Source of the DNA: Microbacteriaceae bacterium
GTDB lineage: Bacteria; Actinomycetota; Actinomycetes; Actinomycetales; Microbacteriaceae
NCBI GenBank assembly: GCA_019638805.1
Contig: JAHBTA010000002.1
Location: 620,001-684,000 of the forward strand
Direction: 5' to 3'
Length of the DNA: 64,000 nucleotides
The stretch's first letter is position 1. The number at the start of each line of letters is the position of its first letter. The position numbers were made by a program, and so were the translations under genes. The notes beneath the pieces are model-generated. The model was given only the letters and a program-made list of their open reading frames with translations, searched no databases and was not told the origin of the DNA. Positions 15,917 through 24,699 of the stretch are shown piece after piece.

Positions 15917-17182
15917 GTGCCCGTCGCCGAAGACTTCCAGGCTCCCGTCCGCGAGCGCCGGTTGCGGCTCGTGCGCGACGGCTGGGGTACGGGCGCCGCG
16001 GCGCACGAGCACCGGCTGCTGCGCGCCGCCCGCCCGGCCCTCCCCGTGCTCAACTGGCTGGGCCAGTTCGCGAACCCGCTCATGCGCGTGCCGAAGCTCG
16101 GCTGGATCACCGCCGACCCGCTCACCGCGCGCGCCCTGCTCAACGACGCCGAGCACCTCACGCTTCTGAGCGAGGGCGGCGTCGGGCACCTCTGGGCGCA
16201 GATCCTGGGCGACTGGGTCTACGACCTGTTCGACGGCCCCGGCCACCACGACCTGCGCACCCGCAGCCGCGAGCTGTTCACCGAGCGCACGAGCGCTGCC
16301 TTCGTGCAGCGCGCCTGGGGCGATCGGCTGGAAGCCGCGCGCGCATCCTTCGAGGCCGGCGAACCGCTGGACCTGGCCGACCTGTCCCGCGTGCTCGTGG
16401 GCCGCATGGTCATGACCCTGCTCGGGATGCCGGTGGCGCCCGGCGACGAGAGCACAGGCGAGGACCCGGACGACCCCTACCGCGAGATCTTCGCCACCGG
16501 GGAGGAGCTGGCCGCGACCGCGCTCGGGACGACCGCCGACACCATGCTGCCGCCTGCCAAGGTCGAGAGCGCCCGCGCGATCGTGGAGCGCCTCACCGGG
16601 CATATCGACCAGGTGTTCCCCACGGCGCACCCGGACACCGTCATCGGGCGCTGCCGCGAGCTCGGACTCACCCTGCGCGAGACCAAGGGGCTCTCCACCC
16701 TGCTCATGGTCGCCGGGACCGAGACCGCCGCATCCGCCATGGCGCGTACGGCGGCGCTGCTGCACGATTCGGGCGAGCAGCACCGGCTGCTGACCGCGCC
16801 CGAGCACCGGGACGACGCGGTGCGCGAGGCGCTGCGGGTCACCTCCCCCGCGCCCATCATCGGCCGCTCGGTCATGGCCGACTTCACCATGGCGGGGCGG
16901 ACCCTGCGCGCGGGCGAGCGCGTCGTGGTGCTGACCTGGACGGCCAACAACCTCCCGGGCGGGTTCCGCATCGACCGGCCGTACCTGCCGCAGAATCGGC
17001 AGCTCTGGTTCGGCGCAGGCCGGCACCTATGCCTGGGCGGCCCGCTCGCGCGCGCCGAGCTGGGCGCGATCGTGGACCTGCTGCTGGGCGACGGCCGCCC
17101 GTTCCGGGTGGTGTCGCGCCGCTATGGCCGCAAGGTGCTCATCCCCGCCTACGCCGAGCTGGTCGTGCAGAAGCAGCCCTGA
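15917..17182 (+). CDS. Cytochrome P450 (first of two in the cluster)
   Basis: 421 residues from a GTG, soluble bacterial type. The oxygen-activating I-helix motif is AGTET (266-270), the K-helix ExxR is EALR (304-307) and the heme loop is FGAGRHLCLGG with the Cys ligand at 372. All essential residues are intact. No reductase or ferredoxin gene is adjacent, so electrons must come from elsewhere. It follows the MarR gene, and its stop lies three bases from the stop of the convergent lipid operon. Hydroxylation of the operon's product is a reasonable inference. Confidence 0.92.
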   Translation: MPVAEDFQAPVRERRLRLVRDGWGTGAAAHEHRLLRAARPALPVLNWLGQFANPLMRVPKLGWITADPLTARALLNDAEHLTLLSEGGVGHLWAQILGDWVYDLFDGPGHHDLRTRSRELFTERTSAAFVQRAWGDRLEAARASFEAGEPLDLADLSRVLVGRMVMTLLGMPVAPGDESTGEDPDDPYREIFATGEELAATALGTTADTMLPPAKVESARAIVERLTGHIDQVFPTAHPDTVIGRCRELGLTLRETKGLSTLLMVAGTETAASAMARTAALLHDSGEQHRLLTAPEHRDDAVREALRVTSPAPIIGRSVMADFTMAGRTLRAGERVVVLTWTANNLPGGFRIDRPYLPQNRQLWFGAGRHLCLGGPLARAELGAIVDLLLGDGRPFRVVSRRYGRKVLIPAYAELVVQKQP

Positions 17183-17185
17183 GCC

Positions 17186-18109
17186 TCACCAGTACTCGGC
17201 GCCCTCGAGAGAGGTGGGGGCGGGATCGAAGCCGAGGCGCTCGCGCGCGCGGGTCAGATCGAGGGTGCGCTGCATCCCGAGCTGCGAGACCGCGTACCGG
17301 GTGAGCCGCGGGCGCGTGCGCGCGACGTGCGCCGCCGCCTCCAGCGCCCCGGCCAGTGCGTACGCCGCGCGGTACGGGATGCCGGTGAGCGTCGCGCGCA
17401 CACCGCGGCGTTCCAGGAACTCCCGCAGCACCGCCGACAGCAGCACGGGTTCGGCGTCGGCGACGTTGTAGGTGCCGGGCGGTGACGCGGGATCGAGCCC
17501 GCGCCGCACCGCGTGCACCAGGGTGTCGATGTGCGTGAGGCTGTGCGGCACCTCCGCTGCCTCGGGGAGCACGAGCCGGCCGCGGCGCACCCCGGCGAGC
17601 ACGCGCGGCAGCAGCGTCGTGTCGCCCGGCCCGTACACGGCGTGCGGCCGCAGGATGACGGCGTCCGTCCCGGCGAGCTCGCGCTCGGCGAGCGCCTTGG
17701 TCTCCGAGTACGCGCTGAGGTATCGGCGGGCGGGCGGGGTATCCTCGCGCGCGTCGATCGTGGGGACGAACGCGTCGTACACGCTCGAGGTCGAGATGTG
17801 CACGATGCGCGCGCCGGGGAAGCTCCGCACGACGTGCCGCGTGCCGTCGCGGTTGGCGCGCATGGCCTCGGCACGCGGGGCCCAGTCGTCGGCGAGGGCG
17901 GCGCAGTGGACGACCGCGTCGACCGCGCCCTCGGAAGATCCGCGGTCGGGCGACCCGGCGGCGATGTCCCACACCAGGTAACGTCCGCGCGGGTTGCACC
18001 AGCCATCCGGCCGGCGCCCGAACCCCGTCACCTTGTGCCCGTCGTCGGCGAGCGCTGCCGCGACCGCGCCCCCGACGAAGCCGCTCGCCCCGGTGACCGC
18101 GATCCTCAC
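17186..18109 (-). CDS. NAD(P)-dependent epimerase/3-beta-HSD (NSDHL/OleD-like) oxidoreductase
   Basis: 307 residues, extended short-chain dehydrogenase. Nucleotide motif TGASGFVGG at 6-14, catalytic Ser in STSSVY (106-111) and YSETK with Tyr134 and Lys138. The C-terminal part (LTRYAVSQLGMQRTLDLTRARERLGFDP) is the arrangement found in NSDHL and OleD, which reduce or oxidise long-chain beta-keto/hydroxy acids. GTG start overlaps the ligase stop by four bases, as last gene of the five-gene operon. A sugar epimerase role is possible but less likely given the neighbours. Confidence 0.8.
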   Translation of the reverse strand: MRIAVTGASGFVGGAVAAALADDGHKVTGFGRRPDGWCNPRGRYLVWDIAAGSPDRGSSEGAVDAVVHCAALADDWAPRAEAMRANRDGTRHVVRSFPGARIVHISTSSVYDAFVPTIDAREDTPPARRYLSAYSETKALAERELAGTDAVILRPHAVYGPGDTTLLPRVLAGVRRGRLVLPEAAEVPHSLTHIDTLVHAVRRGLDPASPPGTYNVADAEPVLLSAVLREFLERRGVRATLTGIPYRAAYALAGALEAAAHVARTRPRLTRYAVSQLGMQRTLDLTRARERLGFDPAPTSLEGAEYW

Positions 18110-19734
18110 GCGCTCTCCCCCAGCGCGCCCCCGACGACCTCGGCCAGCCGGATCCGGTCGAGCTTGCGGCCGCGACCGGAACGGGGCAACTCGTCGAGCA
18201 CGATGATCTCGTCGGGCAGAACCCCCGCGTCGATGAGGCCCGGGAGCGAACGCCGCACGCGCTCGGCGAGCCCCGCCGGATCACCCGCTGCGACGAGCGC
18301 GAGCACGATGCGATCGTCCCCGATCGCGTCGGGCAGCCCGGTGATCGCGGCCTCGGCCACGCCGGGCAGCCCCGCGATGACCGGTTCGTACAGCCCCGGG
18401 TACACGTTCTGGGTTCCCCGGATGAACATGTCCTTGCGCCGACCGAGCAGCGTGAGCCGGTCGCCGTCGAGGCGAGCCAGGTCGCCCGTGGCGATCTCGG
18501 AAAGCGGGTCGATCCCGGTGCCCTCGCCCCCGAGGTATCCCAGCGCCAGGCCGTCGCCGGACAGCACGAGCTCGCCGTCCCGGATGCGGGCCCGCACGCT
18601 CGGCACCACGCGTCCGACGTCGTCGCCCTCGCCCGGCGGCGCGGCGAGCTTCTCGGCGCCGTCCGCGATCGCCACCGGCAGGATCTCGGTCATGCCGTAC
18701 ACGGCGCGGATGCGGGCCCGCGGAAAGCGCGCCGCCGCGCGTTCCAGCAGGGGCCGCAGCACGGGCGCTCCGCCGAGCACGATGGTGTCGAGGTGCTCGG
18801 GGGCGAGCTGAGGTCGTGCGTCGAGTTCGCGAAGGATCGCGTCGAGACCGGCGGGAACCGCGAAAAGGAGTTCCGCATCCGGGAGCAGCCGCAGGTAGCG
18901 CTCGGGCCGCGCGCCCGGGTCGATGCCGGCCGGGGGGATGCTCCAGTGCGCACCCGCGATGAGCGCGGGCACGCCCACCATGAGCTGGTCGGTCAGCACG
19001 CGCTGACCGCGGCGGATGCCGACCCCCGCCGCGAAGTCGGCCAGGCCCGCACCCAGGCTCGCGCGCGAGTGCACGACCCCCTTGGGGGAGTCGGTCGTCC
19101 CGGACGTGAACACGATGAGCGCCGGCTCCCCAAGAGCCGCGCCGCCGAGAGCCGCGCCGTCGAGAGCCGCGCCGCCGAGAGTGCGTGCTTCGGCAGCGGC
19201 GCCCGCCCCGGATTCGCCGATGCGCGTACTCTCGCCGCGCGCACGCGAACGCAGAGCGCGCAAGGGGAGCGCGCCGCGCGGCACCCCGGGCAGCCACGGC
19301 CCCGCATACAGGTGCGTCGCGCCGGGCACGAGCCGGCCGTACGGCGCCAGCTCGAGCCCGCGCCTCCGGGCGACCCCGCGCAGCGGCCGGGACGACGCCA
19401 GGTGCAGCAACGACTCCGCCGCGACGAACCGCGGGGCGGCCAGCGCCGCACGCGCCCGGAACAACGCCTCCCCCGCGCCCGGGTCCGCGAAGACCACCAC
19501 GCCGCCGGCGAGCACGATCCCCAGGGCCAGCACCACGGCGCCCGCCCCGGGTCGCACCGAGAACAGCACGCGGTCGCCCGGGACGAGCCCCTCGGCGCGC
19601 AGGCCCGCGGCCGTCGCGCGGATGCGCGCGGCCAGCTCGCCGTAGCCCAGCGTGCGGCGCCCGTACGTGAGGGCGGGATCGCCGGGATGCGCGTCGGCCG
19701 CCGCGAGCACGAGTCCGAGCAGGTCGCTAGGCAC
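18106..19734 (-). CDS. Acyl-adenylate-forming enzyme (fatty acid-CoA ligase / OleC-like)
   Basis: 542 residues from a GTG that overlaps the P450 gene by eight bases. ANL-superfamily motifs are in order: FTSGTTDSPKG (209-219, P-loop), VYGMTE (345-350), ATGDLARLDGD (from 415), LLGRRKDMFIRG (hinge) and a C-terminal RGRKLDR with the likely catalytic Lys. It activates a carboxylate as acyl-AMP. It could be an acyl-CoA ligase or, by context with a ketosynthase and OleD-like protein, a beta-lactone synthetase of the OleC kind; sequence alone does not decide. A LGGAA repeat sits just before the P-loop. Confidence 0.82.
   Translation of the reverse strand: MPSDLLGLVLAAADAHPGDPALTYGRRTLGYGELAARIRATAAGLRAEGLVPGDRVLFSVRPGAGAVVLALGIVLAGGVVVFADPGAGEALFRARAALAAPRFVAAESLLHLASSRPLRGVARRRGLELAPYGRLVPGATHLYAGPWLPGVPRGALPLRALRSRARGESTRIGESGAGAAAEARTLGGAALDGAALGGAALGEPALIVFTSGTTDSPKGVVHSRASLGAGLADFAAGVGIRRGQRVLTDQLMVGVPALIAGAHWSIPPAGIDPGARPERYLRLLPDAELLFAVPAGLDAILRELDARPQLAPEHLDTIVLGGAPVLRPLLERAAARFPRARIRAVYGMTEILPVAIADGAEKLAAPPGEGDDVGRVVPSVRARIRDGELVLSGDGLALGYLGGEGTGIDPLSEIATGDLARLDGDRLTLLGRRKDMFIRGTQNVYPGLYEPVIAGLPGVAEAAITGLPDAIGDDRIVLALVAAGDPAGLAERVRRSLPGLIDAGVLPDEIIVLDELPRSGRGRKLDRIRLAEVVGGALGESA
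19133..19177. repeat. 15-base repeats in the adenylating-enzyme gene
   Basis: Three tandem near-identical 15-base units (agagccgcgccgccg type, one base difference in the middle unit) encode LGGAA/LDGAA/LGGAA at about residues 186-200, lengthening the linker directly ahead of the P-loop. Confidence 0.8.
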
Positions 19735-20914
19735 GCCCCGCCTCCAGCACGAGCGACGCATACGACGGGATGAGCACCCCGCGCGCCGGACGCCGCGCAG
19801 CCACCCGCAGCCCCGCTCCGCCCCGGGCACCGGCCACCCCGAGCAGCGCGTCGAGCGTCAGCCGGATCTGCGCCATCGCGAGCGGCGCCCCCAGGCAGTA
19901 GTGCGCCCCCGCGCCGAACCACAGCTGCTTGAGCTGGGCCGCCGCGTTGACCGACGGGTCGAACTCCCCCAGCGCCTGGTTGGCCGCGAACGTGGCCAGG
20001 ATGACGCGCTCCCCCGGCCTGGCCGTCACGTCCCCGACACGCGCGGCCGCGATCGTGGAGCGGAGCATGACGGGCGAAGGGGTCGTGACGCGCAGGGCCT
20101 CGGCGACCGCCGCATCCACCAGCGAACGATCGGCGGCAAGCCGCGGCAGCCAGCCGCTGTCGCACAGGATCGCGGCGAGTCGCGGCACGAACGACACGAT
20201 GGTCTCGGTGCCGGTCAGGACAAAGGCGCCCACCGCCCCCAGGGCCTCGCGCTCGTCGAGGCCGAGCGCCCGCATGCGGCCGGGCACGGTCGACTCGTCC
20301 CCGTGGTAGGCCCGCGCGGCGTGCTCGCCCAGTTCCGACAGGATGCCGCGCGCGACCCCCAACTGACGCGGTGTCAGGCGCGGGCGCGCCAGCGACACGA
20401 AACCGGTGACCGCCGAGACCCGGGCGAACAGCTCGTCGTCCACCACGTCGGAGTCGAGCCCGACCAGCCGTGAGATCACCGCCGAGGCGCCCCGGCGGGC
20501 ATGGGCGACCAGGTCGACGCGCTCGCCGTGACCCAGCCGATCGGCCAGCTCCCGGGTCGCCTCTCCGAGCGAGTCCGCGACGAGCGCCTCCACGAACGCG
20601 GGGGCGAAGAGAGGTCCGAGCTTGCGGCGCAGCGCGAGGTGCTCCTCGCCCTCCATGTTGAGCAGTACGCGTGGGCCGAGCACCGGGGTCCACAGATCGC
20701 TCGGCGCGCCCGGGCCGTTCTTGGTGAACGACGCGGTGTCCATGAGCACCCCGCGCAGCAGGGTCGCGTCCTTGACGACCACGCCCAGGCCCGGAACGCG
20801 CCGCACCGGCCCGGGGATCGCCCGCACGGCCGGGTAGGCGATCGGGTGCGCGGCGCGCAGCACGCGCTCCTCGTTGCGGCGGGCCAGCGCGACGCTCGCC
20901 TCGACCCGGCTCAC
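19727..20914 (-). CDS. Cytochrome P450 (second of the cluster)
   Basis: 395 residues from a GTG that overlaps the glycosyltransferase stop by four bases. I-helix TGTET (234-238), ExxR as EALR (272-275) and heme loop FGAGAHYCLG with Cys340. The NMEGEEHLALRRKLGPLFAP region is the usual C-helix heme contact. It shares the architecture of the other P450 but is clearly divergent in sequence, so the two probably oxidise different positions or intermediates. Starting upstream at another GTG would intrude deep into the glycosyltransferase gene. Confidence 0.92.
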   Translation of the reverse strand: MSRVEASVALARRNEERVLRAAHPIAYPAVRAIPGPVRRVPGLGVVVKDATLLRGVLMDTASFTKNGPGAPSDLWTPVLGPRVLLNMEGEEHLALRRKLGPLFAPAFVEALVADSLGEATRELADRLGHGERVDLVAHARRGASAVISRLVGLDSDVVDDELFARVSAVTGFVSLARPRLTPRQLGVARGILSELGEHAARAYHGDESTVPGRMRALGLDEREALGAVGAFVLTGTETIVSFVPRLAAILCDSGWLPRLAADRSLVDAAVAEALRVTTPSPVMLRSTIAAARVGDVTARPGERVILATFAANQALGEFDPSVNAAAQLKQLWFGAGAHYCLGAPLAMAQIRLTLDALLGVAGARGGAGLRVAARRPARGVLIPSYASLVLEAGRA

Positions 20915-21681
20915 CGGATGTCCACGTGCTCGGGCCGGTAAGCGTGGTCCTTGTACCAGAGCAGGGTCTTCGCGAGCCCCCAGGCCCGCACCCGGCGCGA
21001 CGACCCGTGCACGACGACGTCCCTGCGTCTCGCGTAGTCGCGCGTGAGGCGCCGCACCGCGTTGACTAGGGCGCGGTCCTCGTGCAGGTCCTCGATCCGG
21101 GTGCGCGGGAAGCCCCCGGCCGCGAGATACAGCTCCGCGGTGATGCCCACGTTGCAGCCGGCCGCCATGAGGTAGGGGCCGAGGTACCCGGGATCGCGGT
21201 TGCCCGGGCGCACGCGCCCGAAGGCCTCCGCGAGGTGGACGGCTCCGCGCAGCACCGCGCGCGTGGGCAGGCCGAGCCCCTCGTCGCGCCGGGGCACGAG
21301 TTCCCCGCCCACCAGCCGCAGCCCGAGTCCGCCCTCGGCGCGCGGCGTGAGCGAACGGCGCACCGCCGCGGTCCAGTCCTCGCGCGGAAGGCAGTCCGCG
21401 TCGGTGCGCGCGAGCAGCACGGCGCCCGCGGCGATCGCGGCGCGCATCCCGGTGTCCGCGGCCGCGCCCGTCCCTTTGACGGGCTCGTGGATGACGCGCC
21501 AGCGACCCAGCCCGCGTGCGGCCGCGAAATCCTCGACGATCGCGACCGTGGCATCCGTCGAGCCGTTGTCGACGAAGACCGCGTCGAAGTCGGAGTCGCG
21601 CTGCGCCGCGAGCGCCTCCAGGGTCGCGTGCACACCACCCGCCTCGTTCAGCATGGGCACGACGACCGCGAGCGAGGTCAC
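20911..21681 (-). CDS. Glycosyltransferase family 2 protein
   Basis: 256 residues, GT-A fold. The N-terminus SLAVVVPMLNEAGGVHATLEAL and VFVDNGSTDATV are the nucleotide-sugar binding strands, RTDADCLP is the DXD metal motif, and RIEDLHEDRAL is the likely catalytic-acid region. There is no membrane segment. It transfers a sugar to an unknown acceptor. Being sandwiched by GTGA overlaps between a ketosynthase and a P450 gene, the acceptor is most likely the lipid made by this operon. Confidence 0.85.
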   Translation of the reverse strand: MTSLAVVVPMLNEAGGVHATLEALAAQRDSDFDAVFVDNGSTDATVAIVEDFAAARGLGRWRVIHEPVKGTGAAADTGMRAAIAAGAVLLARTDADCLPREDWTAAVRRSLTPRAEGGLGLRLVGGELVPRRDEGLGLPTRAVLRGAVHLAEAFGRVRPGNRDPGYLGPYLMAAGCNVGITAELYLAAGGFPRTRIEDLHEDRALVNAVRRLTRDYARRRDVVVHGSSRRVRAWGLAKTLLWYKDHAYRPEHVDIR

Positions 21682-22703
21682 AGCCGCACCGCCACGAGCG
21701 TGAGCGAGATTCCCCCCGCCAGTCCGATGAGCAGCACGCGCGAGCCCGGCCCAACCATGCCCCGCTCGCGCGCGAGCTGCACCTGCAGGGGGAGGGTCAC
21801 CGAGGCGAGGTTGCCGTGCTCGGCGATCGTGATGATGGTGCGGTCGTCGGGAACCCCCAGGCGCTCGAAGATCGGCGGGAGGTAGGGCAGCGCCACCTGG
21901 TGGATCGCGACCAGGTCGAAGTCGTCCCAGGTCCAGCCGTTGTCGTCCAGCAGGTCCAGCACGGGCTGCGGGCCCAGCTCGAGGAAGGCGCGCTGCAGGG
22001 CGTGCCCGTCCATGTCGAAGTAGGCGGCATCCGGATCGTGCGGACGCATGGTGCCGCCGCCGGGCAGCGTCCCGATGTCCCAGTGACGGGAGACCGCGAT
22101 CGCTCGCGACGCCAGGATGCCGGGGCCGGCATCCGTCGGGTCGTCCCCCTCGGGCTCGCGAGACTCCAGGACCAGCGCCGCACCTCCGTCGCTCATGGTG
22201 TAGCCGGGGAAGGAGCGCAGGAACTCGTCGTGGTCGCGCACGCTCCAGCGCACCGCGACGCTCGGCCCCTCGCCGCTCGCGATGAGCACGCGCCGATAGG
22301 TGCCTGCACGGATGAAGGCATCCGCCACGCGCATGGCGTCGACCACCGAGTTGCAGGCGTTCTTGACGTCCATGACCGGGGCGTCGATGCCCAGCTTCGC
22401 CGCGACGATGTGGCTCGTGGCGGGTTCGACCAGATCCTGGCTCGCGCTCGCAAAGATCAGCAGGTCGACCTCGCCCGGCGATTCGGCCAGGGCGGATCGC
22501 GCGGCCGCGACCGCGAGATCCGACGCGTCCCAGCCCTCCGGGCGCACGTGCACCGAGCGCACGCCGGTCATCCGGGAGATGAGCCCGGTCGCGAGCCGGA
22601 CGCGCGGATTCCCGGCGCGCAGAGCGGCCTCCGTCTGGTCCGTGCTGCGCGTCGTCTCCGGGAGGTGCACGCCGATTCCGGCGATGCGTGTGGAGACCGG
22701 CAT
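21678..22703 (-). CDS. 3-oxoacyl-ACP synthase III family ketosynthase (FabH/OleA-like)
   Basis: 341 residues from the ATG at 22703; upstream frame is a Ser/Ala/Arg-rich extension lacking conservation. Thiolase fold with the Cys117-His268-Asn298 triad in DVKNACNSV, VAIHQVALP and AEHGNLAS. The segment DLVEPATSHIVAAKLG resembles the region that supplies the OleA glutamate. It condenses two acyl thioesters, or an acyl thioester with malonyl-ACP. As first gene of the operon it should set the carbon skeleton. It is 50 bases from the divergent DUF2207 gene. Housekeeping FabH is less likely, because no fatty acid synthase genes are nearby. Confidence 0.85.
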   Translation of the reverse strand: MPVSTRIAGIGVHLPETTRSTDQTEAALRAGNPRVRLATGLISRMTGVRSVHVRPEGWDASDLAVAAARSALAESPGEVDLLIFASASQDLVEPATSHIVAAKLGIDAPVMDVKNACNSVVDAMRVADAFIRAGTYRRVLIASGEGPSVAVRWSVRDHDEFLRSFPGYTMSDGGAALVLESREPEGDDPTDAGPGILASRAIAVSRHWDIGTLPGGGTMRPHDPDAAYFDMDGHALQRAFLELGPQPVLDLLDDNGWTWDDFDLVAIHQVALPYLPPIFERLGVPDDRTIITIAEHGNLASVTLPLQVQLARERGMVGPGSRVLLIGLAGGISLTLVAVRL

Positions 22704-22752
22704 ATGCGCGAGCCTATAGCCGCCCCGCGCCGCCGTCGGTAGGGTCGGCCTC

Positions 22753-24678
22753 GTGAAGAACCCGGTCCGCATCCTGCGCCTCGTGTCCGTCGCGTTCCTC
22801 GGCCTCGCGCTGTCCGCGCTCCCCGCGGCGGCCGCCACGGCATCCCCCGCCGCTCCCGTCGACGACCCGCAGGGGTCGGTCTCGGTGATCGGGGGGACCA
22901 ACGACTTCACCTTCGACTCGTTCCACGCCGACTACGCGCTCGGCCTGACCGGCGACGGACGCTCCACGCTGAGCGTCACCGAGACGCTCGTGGCGCAGTT
23001 CCCGGACTTCGACCAGAACCACGGCATCCTGCGCGTCATCCCCGCGGTCTACGACGGGCACCCGGTTCGACTGAACGTGACCTCGGTGAAGACCGAGAGC
23101 GGCGCCGACTGGACCTACGAGACCAGTTTCGACGACGAGAACATGACCCTGCGGATCGGCGACGGCGACCGGTACGTGCACGGCAGGCAGGTCTTCGTCA
23201 TCACCTACACCATGGAGAACGTCACGCGGTTCTTCGAGGACACCGACGACGACGAGTTCTTCTGGGACACCAACGGCACCATGTGGCCGCAGCCGTTCGG
23301 CGAGGTCAGCGCGACCGTGACGCTCGAGGACGGCCTGGCCGGGAAGCTGCAGAGCACCGACTGCTACTACGGCTACGAGGGCGCGTCCGACACCTGCGAG
23401 ATCTCGGCATCGGGCAGCACCGTGAGTGCGAGTGTGCGCGACCTGCAGCCGTATCAGAACATGACGATCGTGCTGGGCTTCCCGGCGGGCACCTTCCAGC
23501 CGGCGGACTTCAGCATCTTCGACTATCTGCCGCTGGGCGGGATCCTCGGCATCGGCGCGGCCCTCGCCGCGGCCGTCACGGCTTTCGTGATGCGCTTCAC
23601 CACGCTGCGGGATGCCAAGGGCACCGGCATCGTGATCGCCCAGTACGAGCCGCCGGAGGGCATGGACGGCTTCCTGGCGGCCAACCTGGTGAAGGCGACC
23701 CGGCGCGGCATGGCCACCTCGATCATGGACCTCGCCGTCAAGCGCAAGCTGCGCATCGTCGAGCGCGAGGGCGGCGGCCTCTTCGGCGGCAAGGACTTCG
23801 GCGTCCAGCAGGTCGATCCGGGCACCGCGGACCTCGACCCGACCGAGGTCACGGTCATGAACGCGCTGTTCTCCCCCACCGGCGGACGGTTCTTCTCGTT
23901 GCGCGCGCCCGGCCTCATCACCCTGGGTTCTGCGACGCCCGAGCCCACCGCGGACACCGAGGTGCGGTGGCTCACCAAGAAGGACACCGTGCTGGGCCGC
24001 CAGGTGGTCGCTCTCACCAAGGCGGCCGCGACCGAGGCGCAGCAGAAGAAGCTGCGGCGCAAGGGCGGCGGCTCGGCGGCGGGCATCATCGCCCTGCTCA
24101 TCGCCGCGTCCGCGGGCGCCTTCCTCCTCACCAGCATCTTCGACCAGAGCGGGGCCGGTACCGCGGTCGGGGTCATCGGGGTCAATGCGGTCATCTGGAT
24201 CGGCGTCGGCCTCATCTCGATCGTGGGGGCGCGCAAGCCGCTCACCGAGGAGGGCGCGAAGCTCAGGGAGCACCTGCTGGGGCTCAAGGAGTACATCCGC
24301 CTCGCCGAGGCCGACCGGCTGCAGATGCTGCAGAGCGTGAGCGGCGCGGAGCGCACGCCCCTGAAGGGCGCGGCGACCGCCGGGGTCGAGATCGTCAAGA
24401 TCTACGAGAAGCTGCTGCCCTACGCCGTGCTCTTCGGGCTCGAGAGGGAGTGGGCGGGCGAGCTGGCCAAGTACTACGACGAGACCCCGCCGGACTGGTA
24501 CTCGGGCAGCAGCGTGAGCGCCTTCAACGCCGGCGCGTTCGCCGGCGCCGTCGGCTCGATCAGCTCGAGCGTCTCCGCCTCCTACTCCGGCGCATCGAGC
24601 TCGTCCTCCAGCGGTGGCTCCGGTGGCGGCGGGTCCTCCGGCGGGGGCGGCGGCGGAGGCGGGGGCGGCGGCTGGTAG
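22753..24678 (+). CDS. DUF2207 domain membrane protein
   Basis: 641 residues from a GTG. Signal peptide (residues 1-28, ending PAAAATASPAAP), then the extracytoplasmic DUF2207 domain with FHADYALGLTGDGRSTLSVTETL, GILRVIP and FFWDTNGTMWPQPF. A first membrane helix near residue 260 follows, then a cytoplasmic part and two helices around residues 440-490, and a long Ser/Gly-rich end terminating in poly-Gly-Trp. Such proteins are widespread in actinobacteria with no known function; the glycine tail is typical. Start and signal are convincing. Confidence 0.88.
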   Translation: MKNPVRILRLVSVAFLGLALSALPAAAATASPAAPVDDPQGSVSVIGGTNDFTFDSFHADYALGLTGDGRSTLSVTETLVAQFPDFDQNHGILRVIPAVYDGHPVRLNVTSVKTESGADWTYETSFDDENMTLRIGDGDRYVHGRQVFVITYTMENVTRFFEDTDDDEFFWDTNGTMWPQPFGEVSATVTLEDGLAGKLQSTDCYYGYEGASDTCEISASGSTVSASVRDLQPYQNMTIVLGFPAGTFQPADFSIFDYLPLGGILGIGAALAAAVTAFVMRFTTLRDAKGTGIVIAQYEPPEGMDGFLAANLVKATRRGMATSIMDLAVKRKLRIVEREGGGLFGGKDFGVQQVDPGTADLDPTEVTVMNALFSPTGGRFFSLRAPGLITLGSATPEPTADTEVRWLTKKDTVLGRQVVALTKAAATEAQQKKLRRKGGGSAAGIIALLIAASAGAFLLTSIFDQSGAGTAVGVIGVNAVIWIGVGLISIVGARKPLTEEGAKLREHLLGLKEYIRLAEADRLQMLQSVSGAERTPLKGAATAGVEIVKIYEKLLPYAVLFGLEREWAGELAKYYDETPPDWYSGSSVSAFNAGAFAGAVGSISSSVSASYSGASSSSSSGGSGGGGSSGGGGGGGGGGGW

Positions 24679-24683
24679 CCGCC
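24667..24683. terminator. Hairpin containing the DUF2207 stop codon
   Basis: Perfect 7-base stem GGCGGCT/AGCCGCC around a GGT loop, with the TAG stop at the loop-stem junction. It lies between two convergent genes 21 bases apart. No T-run. Confidence 0.45.
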
Positions 24684-24699
24684 CCGGGGTCGCCCGTGC

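Noticed and set aside
15270..17026. A minus-strand open frame reading through tRNA-Gln and the P450 gene into the orphan gene
   Set aside because: It contains the well-known translated-tRNA string CNGSTTAFG and lies antisense to MarR and P450 genes. Only the part from the GTG at 15244 is taken as real.
15401..22703. An OleB (alpha/beta hydrolase) gene for the lipid cluster
   Set aside because: None is present within the cluster. The alpha/beta hydrolases at 61.1 and 63.5 kb are far away and lie in other transcription units.
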